Shown: positions 1 through 10,480, counted from the stretch's first letter. The stretch: DNA of 64,000 nucleotides from Avena insularis (GCA_023614405.1 CM042692.1:122567503-122631502); one strand, 5' to 3'. Translations and numbers: made by a program. Notes: generated by a model not told the origin, from the sequence alone.

Positions 1-1808
1 CCAATGCCACAAAAGGCCTCCCTTATTCTCCTTTGAATCTCACCCCAACGGGATCGATCCACACTTCCACTATCGATGCACTTGTCGGTGGCAATCCGGA
101 ACCTCTCACAAGATTGGGGCACTTCTCCACAACTCAATTAGAGGCTCCCAACTAACAAGCTTGGGGAAAGCTACACAACTTAATTGGATGCCCCAAGTAA
201 TCCAAAAACCTGCAATACAACCAAACCGTCTAGGGTTCCAAGAACCCAAGAGTAAAAAGCTTCTCACCTTTCACCCAATTGAATCCTCATCGAGAAATCA
301 AACCGATGCACCAAATGCAATGGCAAGAACACATGAAGTGCTCAAGTCCTTCTCTCCCAAATTCCACCAAAGCTACAAAAGCTTATGGGGGAATAAGAGA
401 GGAAGAACAATGGAGGAAATCCACAAAAGACTCCAAGATCTAGATCCCAAGACGTTCCTCTCACTTAGAGGAGAGATTGATTGGTGGGGTAGTAGATCTA
501 GATCTCCTCTTTCAAATACCTCAAGAATATGAAAGAATAAATGGAGGGATTGAGGGATAGCAAGCTGAAGAAGGTCAGCAATGGAGGGGAGAACTTGCAA
601 GGAAGGTTAGGGAACCATTGGGGAAGAAGGGCTCCTTAAATAGGTCCGTAGAAATCCAACCGTTAGGCCCAGGAATCACCCGGTCCGGAGTCTCTGGACT
701 AGGACCGGAGTCTCCGGTGTACCTAGGCCAAACGGGGTCAAACTGGGGGACAATCTGTACTCGGTCCGGAGATTTGGTCCGGAGTCTCCGATCTTACAAA
801 AACTGGCAGATAGACCAATACAAAAACAACCATAACTTTTGCATCTAGACTCCAATTTTGATGATCTTGGGCTCGTTTTAAAGAGGACAATAAGCTCTCA
901 AAGATCATATAGAAAAACATCATAGTCCAGCAAGGGAGGATAGAAACAAATCACGAAAGGTTTGACCTCTCTCAATAAGACGAACCGGTAAAACCTTCAA
1001 CATCGAAAACGTAATAGAGAATGCATATGAAATCCGTTTTCGATGAACTTGGGCTTGTCATGAAGATTAACACAAGCTCAAGAACCTAACATGGATAAGA
1101 TCCAAATAATAACCAAGAAAGATTATGCCAAGTATGCAAAGGTTTGAGCTCTCACGAAGGATATGATCAAGTTACTCACTAGAGAGCCCCTCTTGATAGT
1201 ACGACTATCTATCCTATAAACCGGTCTCCCCAACTAACCCCATGAGACCGGTAAGAAAGAAACCCTATCAAAAACATACATTTGCCTTGAGGATATTCCA
1301 CTTGAGCTTGACGATAGCGATCTTGTCCACCTCAAGATGGAACACCTTTCTTGATTTCACTAGCTTGGTGAAGACTTGCAAATAGCTCTCCCATACTCGA
1401 CTATGGTAGAGCTTCTCTTGGGCATATCATCTTACCATATCCATGAAAACCATAGGCTTCAAGAAAATGATCTCTTCGAGATGGCTCATCTTGAACTTGC
1501 ACATAATTTCTTATGTCTTCATTATGTTGGTGTCTTGAAGGTACATAAGAGATATCACTCCAACTTTAGTCTTCAAGACACACTTGCTATAGGCTCAACT
1601 CTCACTTGACCAATCTCCAGATCACTCATTGAAACCTTGGTCAACACTTAATCTTCTTCACTTTCTTATTCTCCCAACCTTGAAGCCAACATATGGTTCA
1701 AGCATTGCCTATGAACAAATCTTATAGGTAAAACTCAATGCAAACATAAGTCCATAAATATTATCATTAATTACCAAAACCACACATGGGGGCACACATG
1801 CACTTTCA
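1..1808 (-). mobile_element. LTR of an LTR retrotransposon, cut by the window edge
   Basis: Read on the minus strand, a sequence starting TGAAAGTGCATGTG begins at 1808 and runs leftward out of the window, so this is the 5' end of an LTR whose 3' end and partner lie outside. The minus-strand start TG and the low coding content fit an LTR. A TATA-like CTATTTAAGG lies at about 634-643 in minus sense. The ORFs inside are short and unlike any protein I know. The LTR interrupts or abuts the body of element G; the possible target-site base run on its right is CTTGT (1809-1813), which cannot be checked without the left end. The superfamily (Copia or Gypsy) is not decidable from an LTR alone. Confidence 0.55.
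681..791. repeat. Four degenerate copies of CGGTCCGGAGTCTCCGG
   Basis: The motif CGGTCCGGAGTCTCCGG occurs in imperfect form at about 681-697, 702-717, 762-775 and 776-791. Each copy contains the small palindrome TCCGGA. It lies close to the TATA-like box of the partial LTR, so it could be a promoter or binding-site array; that is inference. Confidence 0.6.
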
Positions 1809-3986
1809 CTTGTGCCATGACAGCATGGTTTAGCCAACAATAACTAATAAGATGTAAAGCACAAAAATTTCCATAGTCGTATCACCCCAAACCTTACTTT
1901 CTTATGAGCTTTAGATACATGAAAAAGGTGTTTGTAAGAATGTTTGGAGGATTAACATACATACTATACTTGGAAGTGGCTTTTTCAACAAATAGGGTGG
2001 ATATGCCTAGTCTAGTTTATGGGGTTTAGAACAAGCCTTAACTTGTATTGTGAAGGCTTAGAAAAAAGAGATCTAAATAGTGTGCCATCTAGTTCATAAT
2101 GCCAACACTTATTTTCTCACCTTGCTCTTTAATATTGAACATAAATATACACAAGCAAAGGATACAAATTAATAGGCACAAAACAAATCATACTTCATAT
2201 AAAGTACTTGATCTTAAGAACTAGACACACCATGAATTTTAGCGTTTTGCTTTTATCTCCCCTTTTCTTTTATTTCAAGGAATTCTTATTCATTTTTAAT
2301 CTCATTAAGGAGAAGTTTATTTTCAGTAGCTCTATCAGAAATATTTATAATAATAGTGGTGGTGGTCCTTTTAATGCAAAACAAAAGTAAAATAAATAAA
2401 ACAGACACTCCAAGTTTCTACGATAGTTTTATTTTGCTTGAAAAATAAAGTTTAGAGGTTTGCAAACCGAAAGTTTAATAGGTCCAGTGGAGTGCCTTAG
2501 GAATCCCCAAGCTTATGGTTTTCACCATCCTTGGATTGCTCTTAGTGTGGTGTTCCGCTATTCCCTGTTAAAAACTTCAACACGAAACTTTTTCTCCCAT
2601 CTCTTTTCTTAGTGGTGACATTAGTGGCACAAAAGTATAATAGTTGCTTCATATATATCAAACACAAAATTCTTTATAAATGTTCCAGTGAGAATATAAT
2701 GTTCCTACATATTCCTAGCATATAATATGACTCATAACAATCATTTTACAACACTTGCGAATGGTTAAAACAAAACATGGCAGAATCTGTCCAGATTTTC
2801 AGCAGGAGGAAAACGAATTTTTTCACCCACTTAAACATGTCAAGGATTTTAGCCATTTTTTGGGCATACGTAGGATGAAACGTTATAAACGATGTGTAAA
2901 TATGAGTGCAAACGGAGTAACATAAAAAATCAGATAATTTTTCTACTAAAAACTGTTCTTCAGAAATTTGCTACTCCATATATTTAACAACTTTTTAACA
3001 TCCAAAATGGGTTCCACTTGGTATTTTATTACTAAACTAAAACAAAGACACTAAAAAGGACTCTTTAACTACAAAAAGCATGTATAAAAATAAATGACCG
3101 GGTTGCCTCCCGAAAAGCGCTTTCTTTATAGCCATATAGCTAGGCTTTACTTACTTGATTCAAGTGATGTGGAGATCATGTAGTAGCTTCATGCTATCTC
3201 TTTTATCATCTATGAGAGGTTCCCCTACATCCCCAAGATTAGATTGTACAATATCTTTTTCTTCTTCATTCTTCTCTCCTTCTTTGTGGTGCATGGAAAT
3301 CCCCAAGCTTGGGCTTTTGTCATCTTGTTTCTTTTCCGCTTCTATATATTCTTCTTATTGTTCCTACAAGCCATTATATCTCTCCTTGATAGTAACAAGA
3401 TTTTTATAATATTCAAGGATATAGGTATTCTTACAAAAAAGTTTCAAGAGTTGTTCAAGCGTTGTAGCAAGTTTTAGTGTGAGGCTATGTGTTTCATTTG
3501 CTACCAACATAACTATCTCAAGAAATCCCATTACAATAGTAAATTCTTCAGTTTCCTTCATATCAGTGTTCATGAATTCATTATTATGGTAGGAGGCAAT
3601 TATATGCATACTCTCAAGCTTGCATTGGAAATTTAGATGCTTAGGATATTGATCTATCCAACAAGATAAATTATACCTATCACATAATTCATGGCCAATT
3701 TCATTCAATGCTTCCATTACTAACTTTGTTTGATCAACATTAATTGATTCAACCATAGGGGTTGCATAAGTACATGATTCATACATTCCATGAACATAAC
3801 ACATAATTTTTTTTGTGTTTTTCAAATAAGCAGAGTAAAAAACTGATACATAACTGAAAGTAAATCTAATGACAACCAAACAAGTTAAATAAACCTCCCC
3901 AAGCTTAGATGATTGCAAGATATAAAACAAACTAAAACAAATCTAAAGTCTAGTGCACACAGAAATATAAACTTAAGTGCTACGCT
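1809..3986 (-). mobile_element. Body of Gypsy-type element G, mostly non-coding
   Basis: This stretch lies inside the PBS of element G and shows the same kind of AT-rich body as elements A-E. It has a run near 2508-2516 resembling the CCCCAAGCTT repeats, a block at 2789-2822 resembling the conserved AATCTGTC...AGCAGGAGG block of the other elements, and a cassette boundary (GGTTGCCTCCCGAAAAGCGC, 3104-3123) similar to the GGGTTATCTCCCAACAAG boundary in A-D. Apart from the ORF at 3364-3804 I see no coding sequence. No reverse transcriptase or integrase is present. The left LTR of G is not in the window. Confidence 0.55.
3364..3804 (-). CDS. Unrecognised 146-residue ORF of element G
   Basis: An intact minus-strand ORF sits between the PBS and the cassette boundary of element G, the position taken by gag-derived cassettes in the sister elements. 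I chose the Met at 3804 because the codons upstream read through the AT-rich leader that follows the PBS. The protein begins MCYVHGMYESCTYATPM and ends IKERYNGL. It is predicted soluble with amphipathic stretches (a Leu-rich stretch near LKLATTLEQLLKLF) and has no zinc knuckle, protease or polymerase motif. I do not recognise the family. It may be a non-autonomous-element protein or a remnant. Expression is unknown. Confidence 0.4.
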   Translation of the reverse strand: MCYVHGMYESCTYATPMVESINVDQTKLVMEALNEIGHELCDRYNLSCWIDQYPKHLNFQCKLESMHIIASYHNNEFMNTDMKETEEFTIVMGFLEIVMLVANETHSLTLKLATTLEQLLKLFCKNTYILEYYKNLVTIKERYNGL

Positions 3987-4003
3987 CCCTGGCAATAGCG
4001 CTA
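3987..4003 (-). other. Primer-binding site of element G (tRNA-Asp type, decayed)
   Basis: The + strand reads CCCTGGCAATAGCGCTA, which matches the 3' end of plant tRNA-Asp (CCCCGGCAACGGCGCCA) at 13 of 17 positions. All four differences are C-to-T or G-to-A transitions. It lies 11 bp inside the LTR edge at 4015, as expected for a minus-strand element. Confidence 0.6.
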
Positions 4004-4014
4004 GAAAAGTATCT

Positions 4015-5504
4015 TGATAATCCCAAGTGCATGGGATCATCATAGTACCTCTCAATGTGGAAGTAAGGTATCAATCCAAAGGAGCAAGAAGGAAAAGCTA
4101 TCTATTATTTACAACTAAAGTGTCACAAATTTTAGTTGATTATGCATTAAACAAGTTAAGGAACAAGAAGGTTGATTTAATAGATGCAAAGTTTATGTAA
4201 CAAAACAAGAATGTAAAAGTGTCCCACTCATCTTCAATGCAAGAGGACAAGACAAGGGGTTTCTATTATGGGAACAATGGACATGGGTTCATGGGTTCAC
4301 TTAATCCTCTCTTCTCCATATATGGTGATTATCATGTTATAGATAGTAAAGGTACACACAATTGCAATGTTTTAATGGTACTTTTATGGTGGCTACATGT
4401 CGTAAAACACATAGGTGAAATAAGTAATCCTTTGTGTTGCTAGGTCAACCTTGCAATAAGGCTAGCATTTGGTTTGTGTCACACTACACATCATACTTCT
4501 CCCATTTTATCCCTAGATAAAGGATGTTGGGCTGCATTGTTGTCACTCAATACATATGCTGCTGTCACTCAGCCACCCATTACCTACATACATCATACTT
4601 CTTAATGGAAAACATTCTAAACACTAGTGAAATGATTCATATGGTGTAATATGTTGTGAGTAATATCACATCTCTCTCATCTACCCCCACTTGGTGGTGT
4701 CAATCACTTCATGATATGGATACACAATGCATTATGTATAGATCTAAACCATTGCATGCATCATAGAATATACCAAAGTATGACAAAGCATACAAGATCT
4801 AACACAAAGGTAAATGAATAACAAATACCATCTCATAACACAATATATATCATAGGAATTACATAGATAGATTTATACTCATGCAAGGCACATCATATGG
4901 ACTTCAACAATGATTAACCACAATAAACCCATAGTCTAGGGGGTGGACTACTCCCCTCTCATCATGGAGAGTGATGAGGAGGCATTGGTGAAGGAGGAGA
5001 TGTGGCCACAGGAGATCCCGGCAGCGGACTCTCTGTTCTTGGTGTTATCTATCTCCGCCTCCTCTGTTTCAAGGACTCCTCGAGGGATCCTTATATAGGG
5101 GATTTTAGGTCAAGAGAACTCCGTGGGCGAAAGAATCAAGGCGGTCGGACGACCGAGGAGGAAAAGAGGGTAGATGACGCGCCCACCTAGGCTGGGCGCG
5201 CCACCCAGGCTCTTTTGGGACTCCAGGCCCTCCAGGTAAGATTCTTGTGCTTGAGATGATTCTCATGGATAAATATTGGCATTCCCAAAAGTTCAGGTCC
5301 ATTTGACTTTGTATAGGTCCTGAAACATCAAAAACATTGAAAACAGGGTTTTTCTGCCCTGCCGAGTTATAGCCAAAATAAAGGAGATCATTGGTAAATC
5401 CCCAAAAATCATGTAAAACATGGATATAACATTATATATGATGCAAATATGTGGATACCATGTTAAAAAACTACAAAGTTCATGTATGCATTTTACATGT
5501 ATCA
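4015..5504 (-). repeat. LTR of element G (5' LTR in minus orientation)
   Basis: The segment starts TGATAATCCC and ends CATGTATCA on the + strand, so it has TG...CA ends when read on either strand, and the PBS lies just outside its left edge. Its start in sense orientation (TGATACATGTAAAATGC) resembles the LTR of element F (TGATGAATGCAAAATTC), so G and F are relatives. A GC-rich palindromic block lies at about 5174-5212 and a TATA box at 5090-5097. Length is 1490 bp. The partner LTR is outside the window, so age cannot be estimated. Confidence 0.6.
5090..5097 (-). promoter_or_regulatory. TATA box of the element G LTR
   Basis: CTTATATA on the + strand (TATATAAG in sense). It lies about 75 bp downstream, in sense, of the GC-rich palindromic block at 5174-5212. 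The same order is seen in the LTRs of the other elements. Confidence 0.45.
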
Positions 5505-6384
5505 GAGGGGGACACACACGGAGGGCGTGTCGCTCGCGCATCGCTACTGACTTGATGTGCAGCTGAGTTGGTGTGTATGCATGTGCGTTAGTATGAGTAG
5601 GCCGTGTTGCAGTGCAGCTGGTTTGCTACTAGCGCGCGTGTGTGATGTGTGTTGTTGGTTGCGTGTGTGCTGAGTATCTAGATAGGATCAGCGTCAGGTA
5701 GGTGAGTTAGACAAATAGGGGTGCTTCGGCTGGGCTTTAGAAAGGAAAAATAAAATAGGAATAGAGCACCTGGTTGGGCTTTGGGATTTTAGGAAGGGAT
5801 TAGATTAGGTGTAGAGTTTTAGATAGGTGAAAGAGAGGAAGGTTTTAGGACTTGGGTAAAATAGGTATAAACAAAAGAGGGGTTTTAGGAAGATCAAAAG
5901 AGAAATAGCTCTATACATGTGTATAAGCATACACATATATATGGCAAGGAAAGAGGATAAAAAGAGTAGGGTGTATATATGTATACACACATATGAAAGA
6001 CAAGGAAAATGATGGTAAAGGAGTAGGAGAGACGAAAGCAGGAATGGAACTACAACTAGCCAAATGCCAATAAAAGGGAGAAGTGGATCATGTTTGGATG
6101 TATACATGGGCAAGATTTAAAATGCAAATAATCCAACAAGAAGCCCACATATATAATACGGAATATGGGATGATGAGATTGTCAACATGTTAGTAGGAGG
6201 AATGGAATTAAAGAGAGATTCCCTCAACTCCAATTGGGCATTATGGAAAGTTTAATAAAAACCAAATACAATTATTTCAAGAAGCAAAAATAAAGGCTAA
6301 CACATGAATATGATCCATGCATGATTGAATCAAGAAATGCACAAACATGATCAAATTGGGGAATTGGAACCTTGGGATGTCACA
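5505..6384 (-). repeat. LTR fragment of a chromovirus-like Gypsy element
   Basis: In minus sense the sequence starts TGTGACATCCCAAGG at 6384, directly after a purine-rich tract (AAGGAGGGGCG, 6387-6397) and the end of an integrase reading frame. That is the layout of PPT followed by 3' LTR. The left end is not clear; element G probably inserted into this LTR at 5504/5505, which would put the rest of it left of the window. The interior is AT-rich with TATATA runs (5935-5995) and no gene. Confidence 0.5.
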
Positions 6385-6648
6385 ACACGCCCCTCCTTGA
6401 AGGAATTGCATCCCAAGATTTTATGAAGAGGATAATTGAGAGGGGTACTCAGATCTCAAGATATCTTCGCGCTCCCAAGTTGCTTCCTTATCGGAGTGAT
6501 GTGACCATTGAACTTTGAAGAACTTGATGGTTTTGTTTCATGGCTTTTTTAGCCTCATCAAGAATGTGAATAGGACGCTCATGGTAAGAGAGGTCTTCCT
6601 TGATATCAATAGATGAATGATCCACAACACTATCGGGATCCTTGAAAC
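6385..6648 (-). pseudogene. C-terminal end of a Ty3/Gypsy integrase (pol remnant)
   Basis: Translated on the minus strand, this gives the C-terminal part of a Gypsy polyprotein: a stretch reading HERPIHILDEAK followed, after a one-base frameshift, by VQWSHHSDKEATWERED, which is the usual end of plant chromovirus integrases (chromodomain-like tail). The frame closes just before the purine tract and the TGTGACATCCC LTR start. Everything upstream (protease, RT, RNase H, integrase core) is missing. At about 6648 the sequence switches directly into the middle of a gag frame that belongs to a different element. Confidence 0.65.
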
Positions 6649-7074
6649 ACTGCCCCAAGCTACATGTTCATTATCATTTTGTTTAAAGTATAGTACGCTA
6701 TTTCTATTTAGCAAGATTTTAACAATATGATAATACTTCTTAATAAAGGATTATTTAAGATTATCCCAAGAGTTTATGCTACTAGTAGGTAAAGATAGTA
6801 GCCATTCTTTAGCTTTTTTCTCTAAGTGAGAATAGGAATAGTTTTAGTTTGACAATATCATTTTCCACATTATTAAATTTACGCGTATCACAAAATGCAT
6901 TGATGCATCTTCACTAGAACTACCTCCAAATTTTTCTTTAGCAATTAGATTAAGTAGTCCATGACTTACTACAAAAGAATCACCTTTTATCTCAGGAGAT
7001 GTGATTGGATTATCAATAAATTAATCATTTGGGACATTGATGTAGTCACATAATTTTGCATTTATTTCTCCCAT
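6649..7074 (-). pseudogene. gag: gag pseudogene of element F
   Basis: Minus-strand translation from the ATG at 7074 gives MGEINAKLCDYIN and then a Retrotrans_gag-like domain: HGLLNLIAKEKFGGSSSED, then LFSLREKAKEWLLSLP, then a stretch matching the region that precedes the capsid fold end. There is a TAA at codon 18 and at least three further frameshifts or stops, so it is dead. It lies about 290 bp downstream (in sense) of the PBS of F, where gag is expected. The frame ends abruptly at about 6649, fused to the integrase tail of another element. Confidence 0.65.
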
Positions 7075-7362
7075 GGTTGCAAAAAAAGTAAAGTTAAACT
7101 AATCTATATATGGTTTTTATGTGTATAAGGGAAACAAAAAAAAGATTGAAAAGTAATCAAACAAAAAAGAACAAAAACAAGACAAAATAAAATTACTTTG
7201 TAGATCTAAAGGACAAGAGAAGCTCATACTGGTGCAACCTCCCCAAGGTTAGGTGTTTGCACAAGTTGATGATGGTTCCAGAAAATGTTCTAGCAATTGC
7301 TATGGAAGATGAGTTGTGCTTAAAGTTTGGTGATGATGCAACTGTGATGTACTTTCCTAACT

Positions 7363-7379
7363 CCCCGGCAACGGCACCA
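7363..7379 (-). other. Primer-binding site of element F (tRNA-Asp type)
   Basis: CCCCGGCAACGGCACCA on the + strand matches the tRNA-Asp 3' end at 16 of 17 positions (one G-to-A). It lies 11 bp left of the LTR edge at 7391. Confidence 0.75.
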
Positions 7380-7390
7380 CAAGATGTTCT

Positions 7391-7413
7391 TGATGGCAAC
7401 AACTCTGTGTGTA
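7391..7413 (-). repeat. LTR of element F, left piece before the E insertion
   Basis: The LTR of F starts TGATGGCAACAAC at 7391 and is interrupted after 23 bp by element E. The last five bases, GTGTA, are duplicated on the far side of E (15534-15538), so the LTR resumes at 15539. Confidence 0.65.
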
Positions 7414-7778
7414 TGATACGTCCATTTTGCATCACTATTCTATGTCTTAATTCACTATTATTCATTGATATATTTCATATTGAGAGGTGATACTTATGTT
7501 ATTTCATCTATTTTTGCATGGTTGATGACTTTTGGAGCATGGACCGCTGCAGTCAGGATTCTGATGGAAAAGGTGCTGTTTGGAGGCAAAATTCGCGAAG
7601 AACAGAAAATCCGGGAAAATATACAGAAAATCCTATTTTTCCAGAAGACTAAGGATGCCAGAAGATGGAGTGGAGGTGGGCCACAGGGGGCCCACACCAC
7701 CCCCTGGTGCGGGCAGCCCTAGGTCGCGCCTGGAGGTTGTGTGGCCACCCTGGCCCACTCCAGCCTCTCCCCTCCGGC

Positions 7779-7785
7779 GTATATC
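7779..7785 (+). promoter_or_regulatory. TATA box of the E 5' LTR
   Basis: GTATATC, about 40 bp downstream of the GC-rich palindromic block. The same box is at 14391-14397 in the 3' LTR. Confidence 0.45.
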
Positions 7786-7932
7786 AACCTCCCGAAACCC
7801 TAAGACTCGGAGAGCGACCACAGAAAGATTCCGCCGCCTCTGTGGGGTAGAAAACACCGAGAGAGAAAGATCTCTCCGGCAGACAGATTTCTGCCGGGGG
7901 AATTCCTTCCCGGAGAGGGGAGATCATCGCCA

Positions 7933-8022
7933 TCAACACCACCATCAAGCTGGACTTCATCGGGATCATCATCACCACCATCATCACCATCAGCACCCTC
8001 ATCACCATCTCCATATTGCTGT
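7933..8022. repeat. CAT/CAC trinucleotide-rich tract
   Basis: A run of CATCACCACCATCATCACC-type triplets, repeated at about 14541-14630 in the other LTR. It lies downstream of the TATA box, so it would be in the transcribed leader. Confidence 0.7.
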
Positions 8023-8932
8023 AACAATTGAGTTGAATCTTGCATTCGTTCATAGTGGAAACTTTCCCGGTGTTGATTACTCTTTGTAGTTGATGCTATT
8101 GAGTGAACCATTGAATTATTGTTTATGTTCAGATTGTTATACATCATTATTGCCTCTCTGATCATGATCCATATGATGTCTTGTGAGTAGTTCATTTTGT
8201 TCTTGAGGACATGGGAGAAGTCATGTTGTTAGTAGTGGAGTTGTGTTGAGAGAGATTCAATAGATTGTTATTTAAGTTGTGGTGTACTTCTTCTAGTGGT
8301 GTCATGTGAACATCGACTGCATGACACTTCACCTATATGGGCCTAGGGGAATGCATTGTGTATTTGGCTACTAATCGTAGGGGTTGCCGGAGTGACAGAA
8401 ACCTGAACCCCCGTTAGGAAACCATTGCACAAGGGACGTAAGGGTCTTAGAGTTTAAAGCCGTGGTTAGGTTTCTACCTTAATTACTTTCTTGTAATTAC
8501 GGATGTTTGCAAGGGGTATAATCACAAGTATGTATTAGTCTTGGATGGGGCGGTACATTAGCACAGGTTCACCCACACAACACTTAGCAAGCTAAAAAAG
8601 ATTAATCAACTATATGAAGCGAAAGCACTTGACAGTCTTCCCATGTGTCCTCGAGAACGTTTGGTCATCTTAAGTAATACAACCGGCTTGTCCTTTGCTG
8701 CATAAAGGATTGGGACACTTGCTGCATTTATTCCTACTGTCTTTTATTTACTCGTACTTTGTTTACTTGCTTTATCGAAAACTCCTAAAAATCCGTTTGC
8801 TAAGTATTTGCAGAGAATTCCTGATCCATACCACTAGCCAGCACCTTCTGCTCCTCGTTGGGTTAGACACTCTTACTTATCGAAAATACTGCGATACACC
8901 CCCTATACTTGTGGGTCATCAAGACTATTTTC

Positions 8933-8950
8933 TGGCACCATTACCGGGGA
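8933..8950 (+). other. Primer-binding site of element E (tRNA-Asp type, three mismatches)
   Basis: TGGCACCATTACCGGGGA, 11 bp after the 5' LTR, against TGGCGCCGTTGCCGGGGA for plant tRNA-Asp. All three differences are G-to-A, in positions that are CG or CNG in the intact site. Confidence 0.7.
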
Positions 8951-9035
8951 GTGAAGCGCTATTCGAGAGTGGAACTCGTAAAGGAAACTTCTACGGTGAG
9001 TATTGTTTACGTCTGCTAGTTGCTTTATTTTCGTT

Positions 9036-10480
9036 ATGGATAATTCGCTGAGTTTCTTATTTGGTAATGCTACTACCACTACTAAGGTAGTGGATAAGCC
9101 ACCACCTGCTGAGAATGATGTTTTCAAAATACCTACAATAATTATTGATCGTGTTATGGATAACTACTATGTTGGGGATGGAACTGTCCATCCCGGTGAT
9201 CATTTACTCTTTATACACGAATTATGCGGGTTGTTCAAGTGTGCAGGTATTACTACAGATCAAGTTAAGAAGAAGTTATTCTCATTATCACTAAAAGGAA
9301 GAGCTAAGGAATGGTATAAGCTGCTAAAGAATGGTCAAGCTCTAGAATGGGAGGAAATAGTACCTCTCTTTTATTCAAAGTTTTATCCTCCTAGTGAGAT
9401 TCATAAAGATCGGAATCAAATATACAACTTTTGGCCTCTGATGGAGAGAGTACAGCTCAAGCTTGGGGGAGATTGAAGTTACTAATGCTCAAATGTCCCA
9501 TTCATGAGCTCCCCAACAATATTATTATCAATAACTTCTATGCAAGGCTCCCTCTACATGACAAGGATTTATTGGATGCTTCTTGTGCTAGATCATTCAC
9601 TCGCATGGAAGAAGAAGCTAAATGGGATCTTATGGACCGTATTCAATATAATGTTGAAGCTTGGGAGAACGACAAAGGTAGAAAGTTAGGTATAAATTAT
9701 GATTATGAATGCATTGAATCTTTTATGGGAACTGATGACTTTCAAAATATTAAAAATGCTTATGGTCTAGACTCTCAAGCTCTTGCTTCTTATTTTAAGG
9801 CTTTTGCTGCCTATATTGAAGTGCCTAAAAAGAAGTGGAATAAGTATCATGAACCTTATAAAGATGTTGCTAAGAGTGTTCCTGCAAGAAATACTGAAGT
9901 TTATACTACTAATCATGTTTTACCTGAACCTTACATTGAGAAAATCCTTTTCCTAATTAAGGTAAAGGAACATTCTATGATAGCTAGTATGGTTAATGAA
10001 AGAACGAGTAAAGCTGTTGAACCTGATGAACAAATGGTTGATGAACCTATAATAGCAAATGTGAAAGACTTTGTCACTAAGTATGAAGAAGAGGGACGAG
10101 GTATCCTTTGTAAGGATACCTCTAATATTGTTTCACAAAGTAGTGTTATGAGAGCTAGTATTTCTGTGTTTTCTGTTAGAATAAGTGATCATTGCTATGA
10201 TGGTACTTGTGATAGCTATATTGTTAAGTTTATGCATGATACTGAAAGTTACTATGAGAGAGGGAAAAGTGTTTGTATGCATCTCAATAATATCAAGTTT
10301 CCTCGTTTCATACTGAAAGTTTTTATGTTGCACTTCTTTTTCCTTCTTATGCAAGTTGCCTCTGGTTTCAACAACTTGTTTGTCTGCAAAATTCCCTTGC
10401 ATAGGAAGTGGGTTAGACTTAAATGTGTGTATTTTTGCTTCTTAATGCTCTCTTTCACTTCAATTCATATTCCTATGTAG
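9036..10480 (+). pseudogene. gag: gag of element E, broken by one frameshift
   Basis: The ATG at 9036 opens MDNSLSFLFGNATTT and leads into a Retrotrans_gag-type domain (LFSLSLKGRAKEWYKLL, about residues 78-94). A one-base shift near 9428-9436 moves the frame, which resumes with DGESTAQAWGRLK and stays open to 10480. The family's usual capsid core is present, but no CCHC zinc knuckle is visible and no protease follows. The last 90 or so residues, from CDSYIVKFMHD (codon at 10208) to the stop, contain a hydrophobic stretch and HRKWVRLK; this tail is shared with the ORFs of elements C and D. The start at 9036 is preferred over 9003 because D has the equivalent start (MDSSLIFLFGNS). Confidence 0.8.

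Larger units (their letters stand above)
7414..8921 (+). repeat. 5' LTR of element E
   Basis: Starts TGATACGTCCATTTTGC and ends GTGGGTCATCA. It is identical in length (1508 bp) to the 3' LTR and differs from it by scattered substitutions, many of them transitions (for example GACCGCTG versus GACTGCTG). It holds a GC-rich palindromic block (about 7685-7745), a TATA box (7779-7785) and a trinucleotide repeat (7933-8022). ORFs within it, including a histidine-rich one, come from the repeat and are not genes. Confidence 0.92.

Noticed and set aside
7363..7379. tRNA-Asp gene fragment (also at 23476, 50425 and 62134)
   Set aside because: Only the last 17 bases of the tRNA are matched, each next to an LTR. 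These are primer-binding sites.
7580..8089. A histidine-rich ORF of 169 codons
   Set aside because: It is translated from CAT/CAC triplets in the LTR of E. The homologous frame in the other LTR is shorter and differs.
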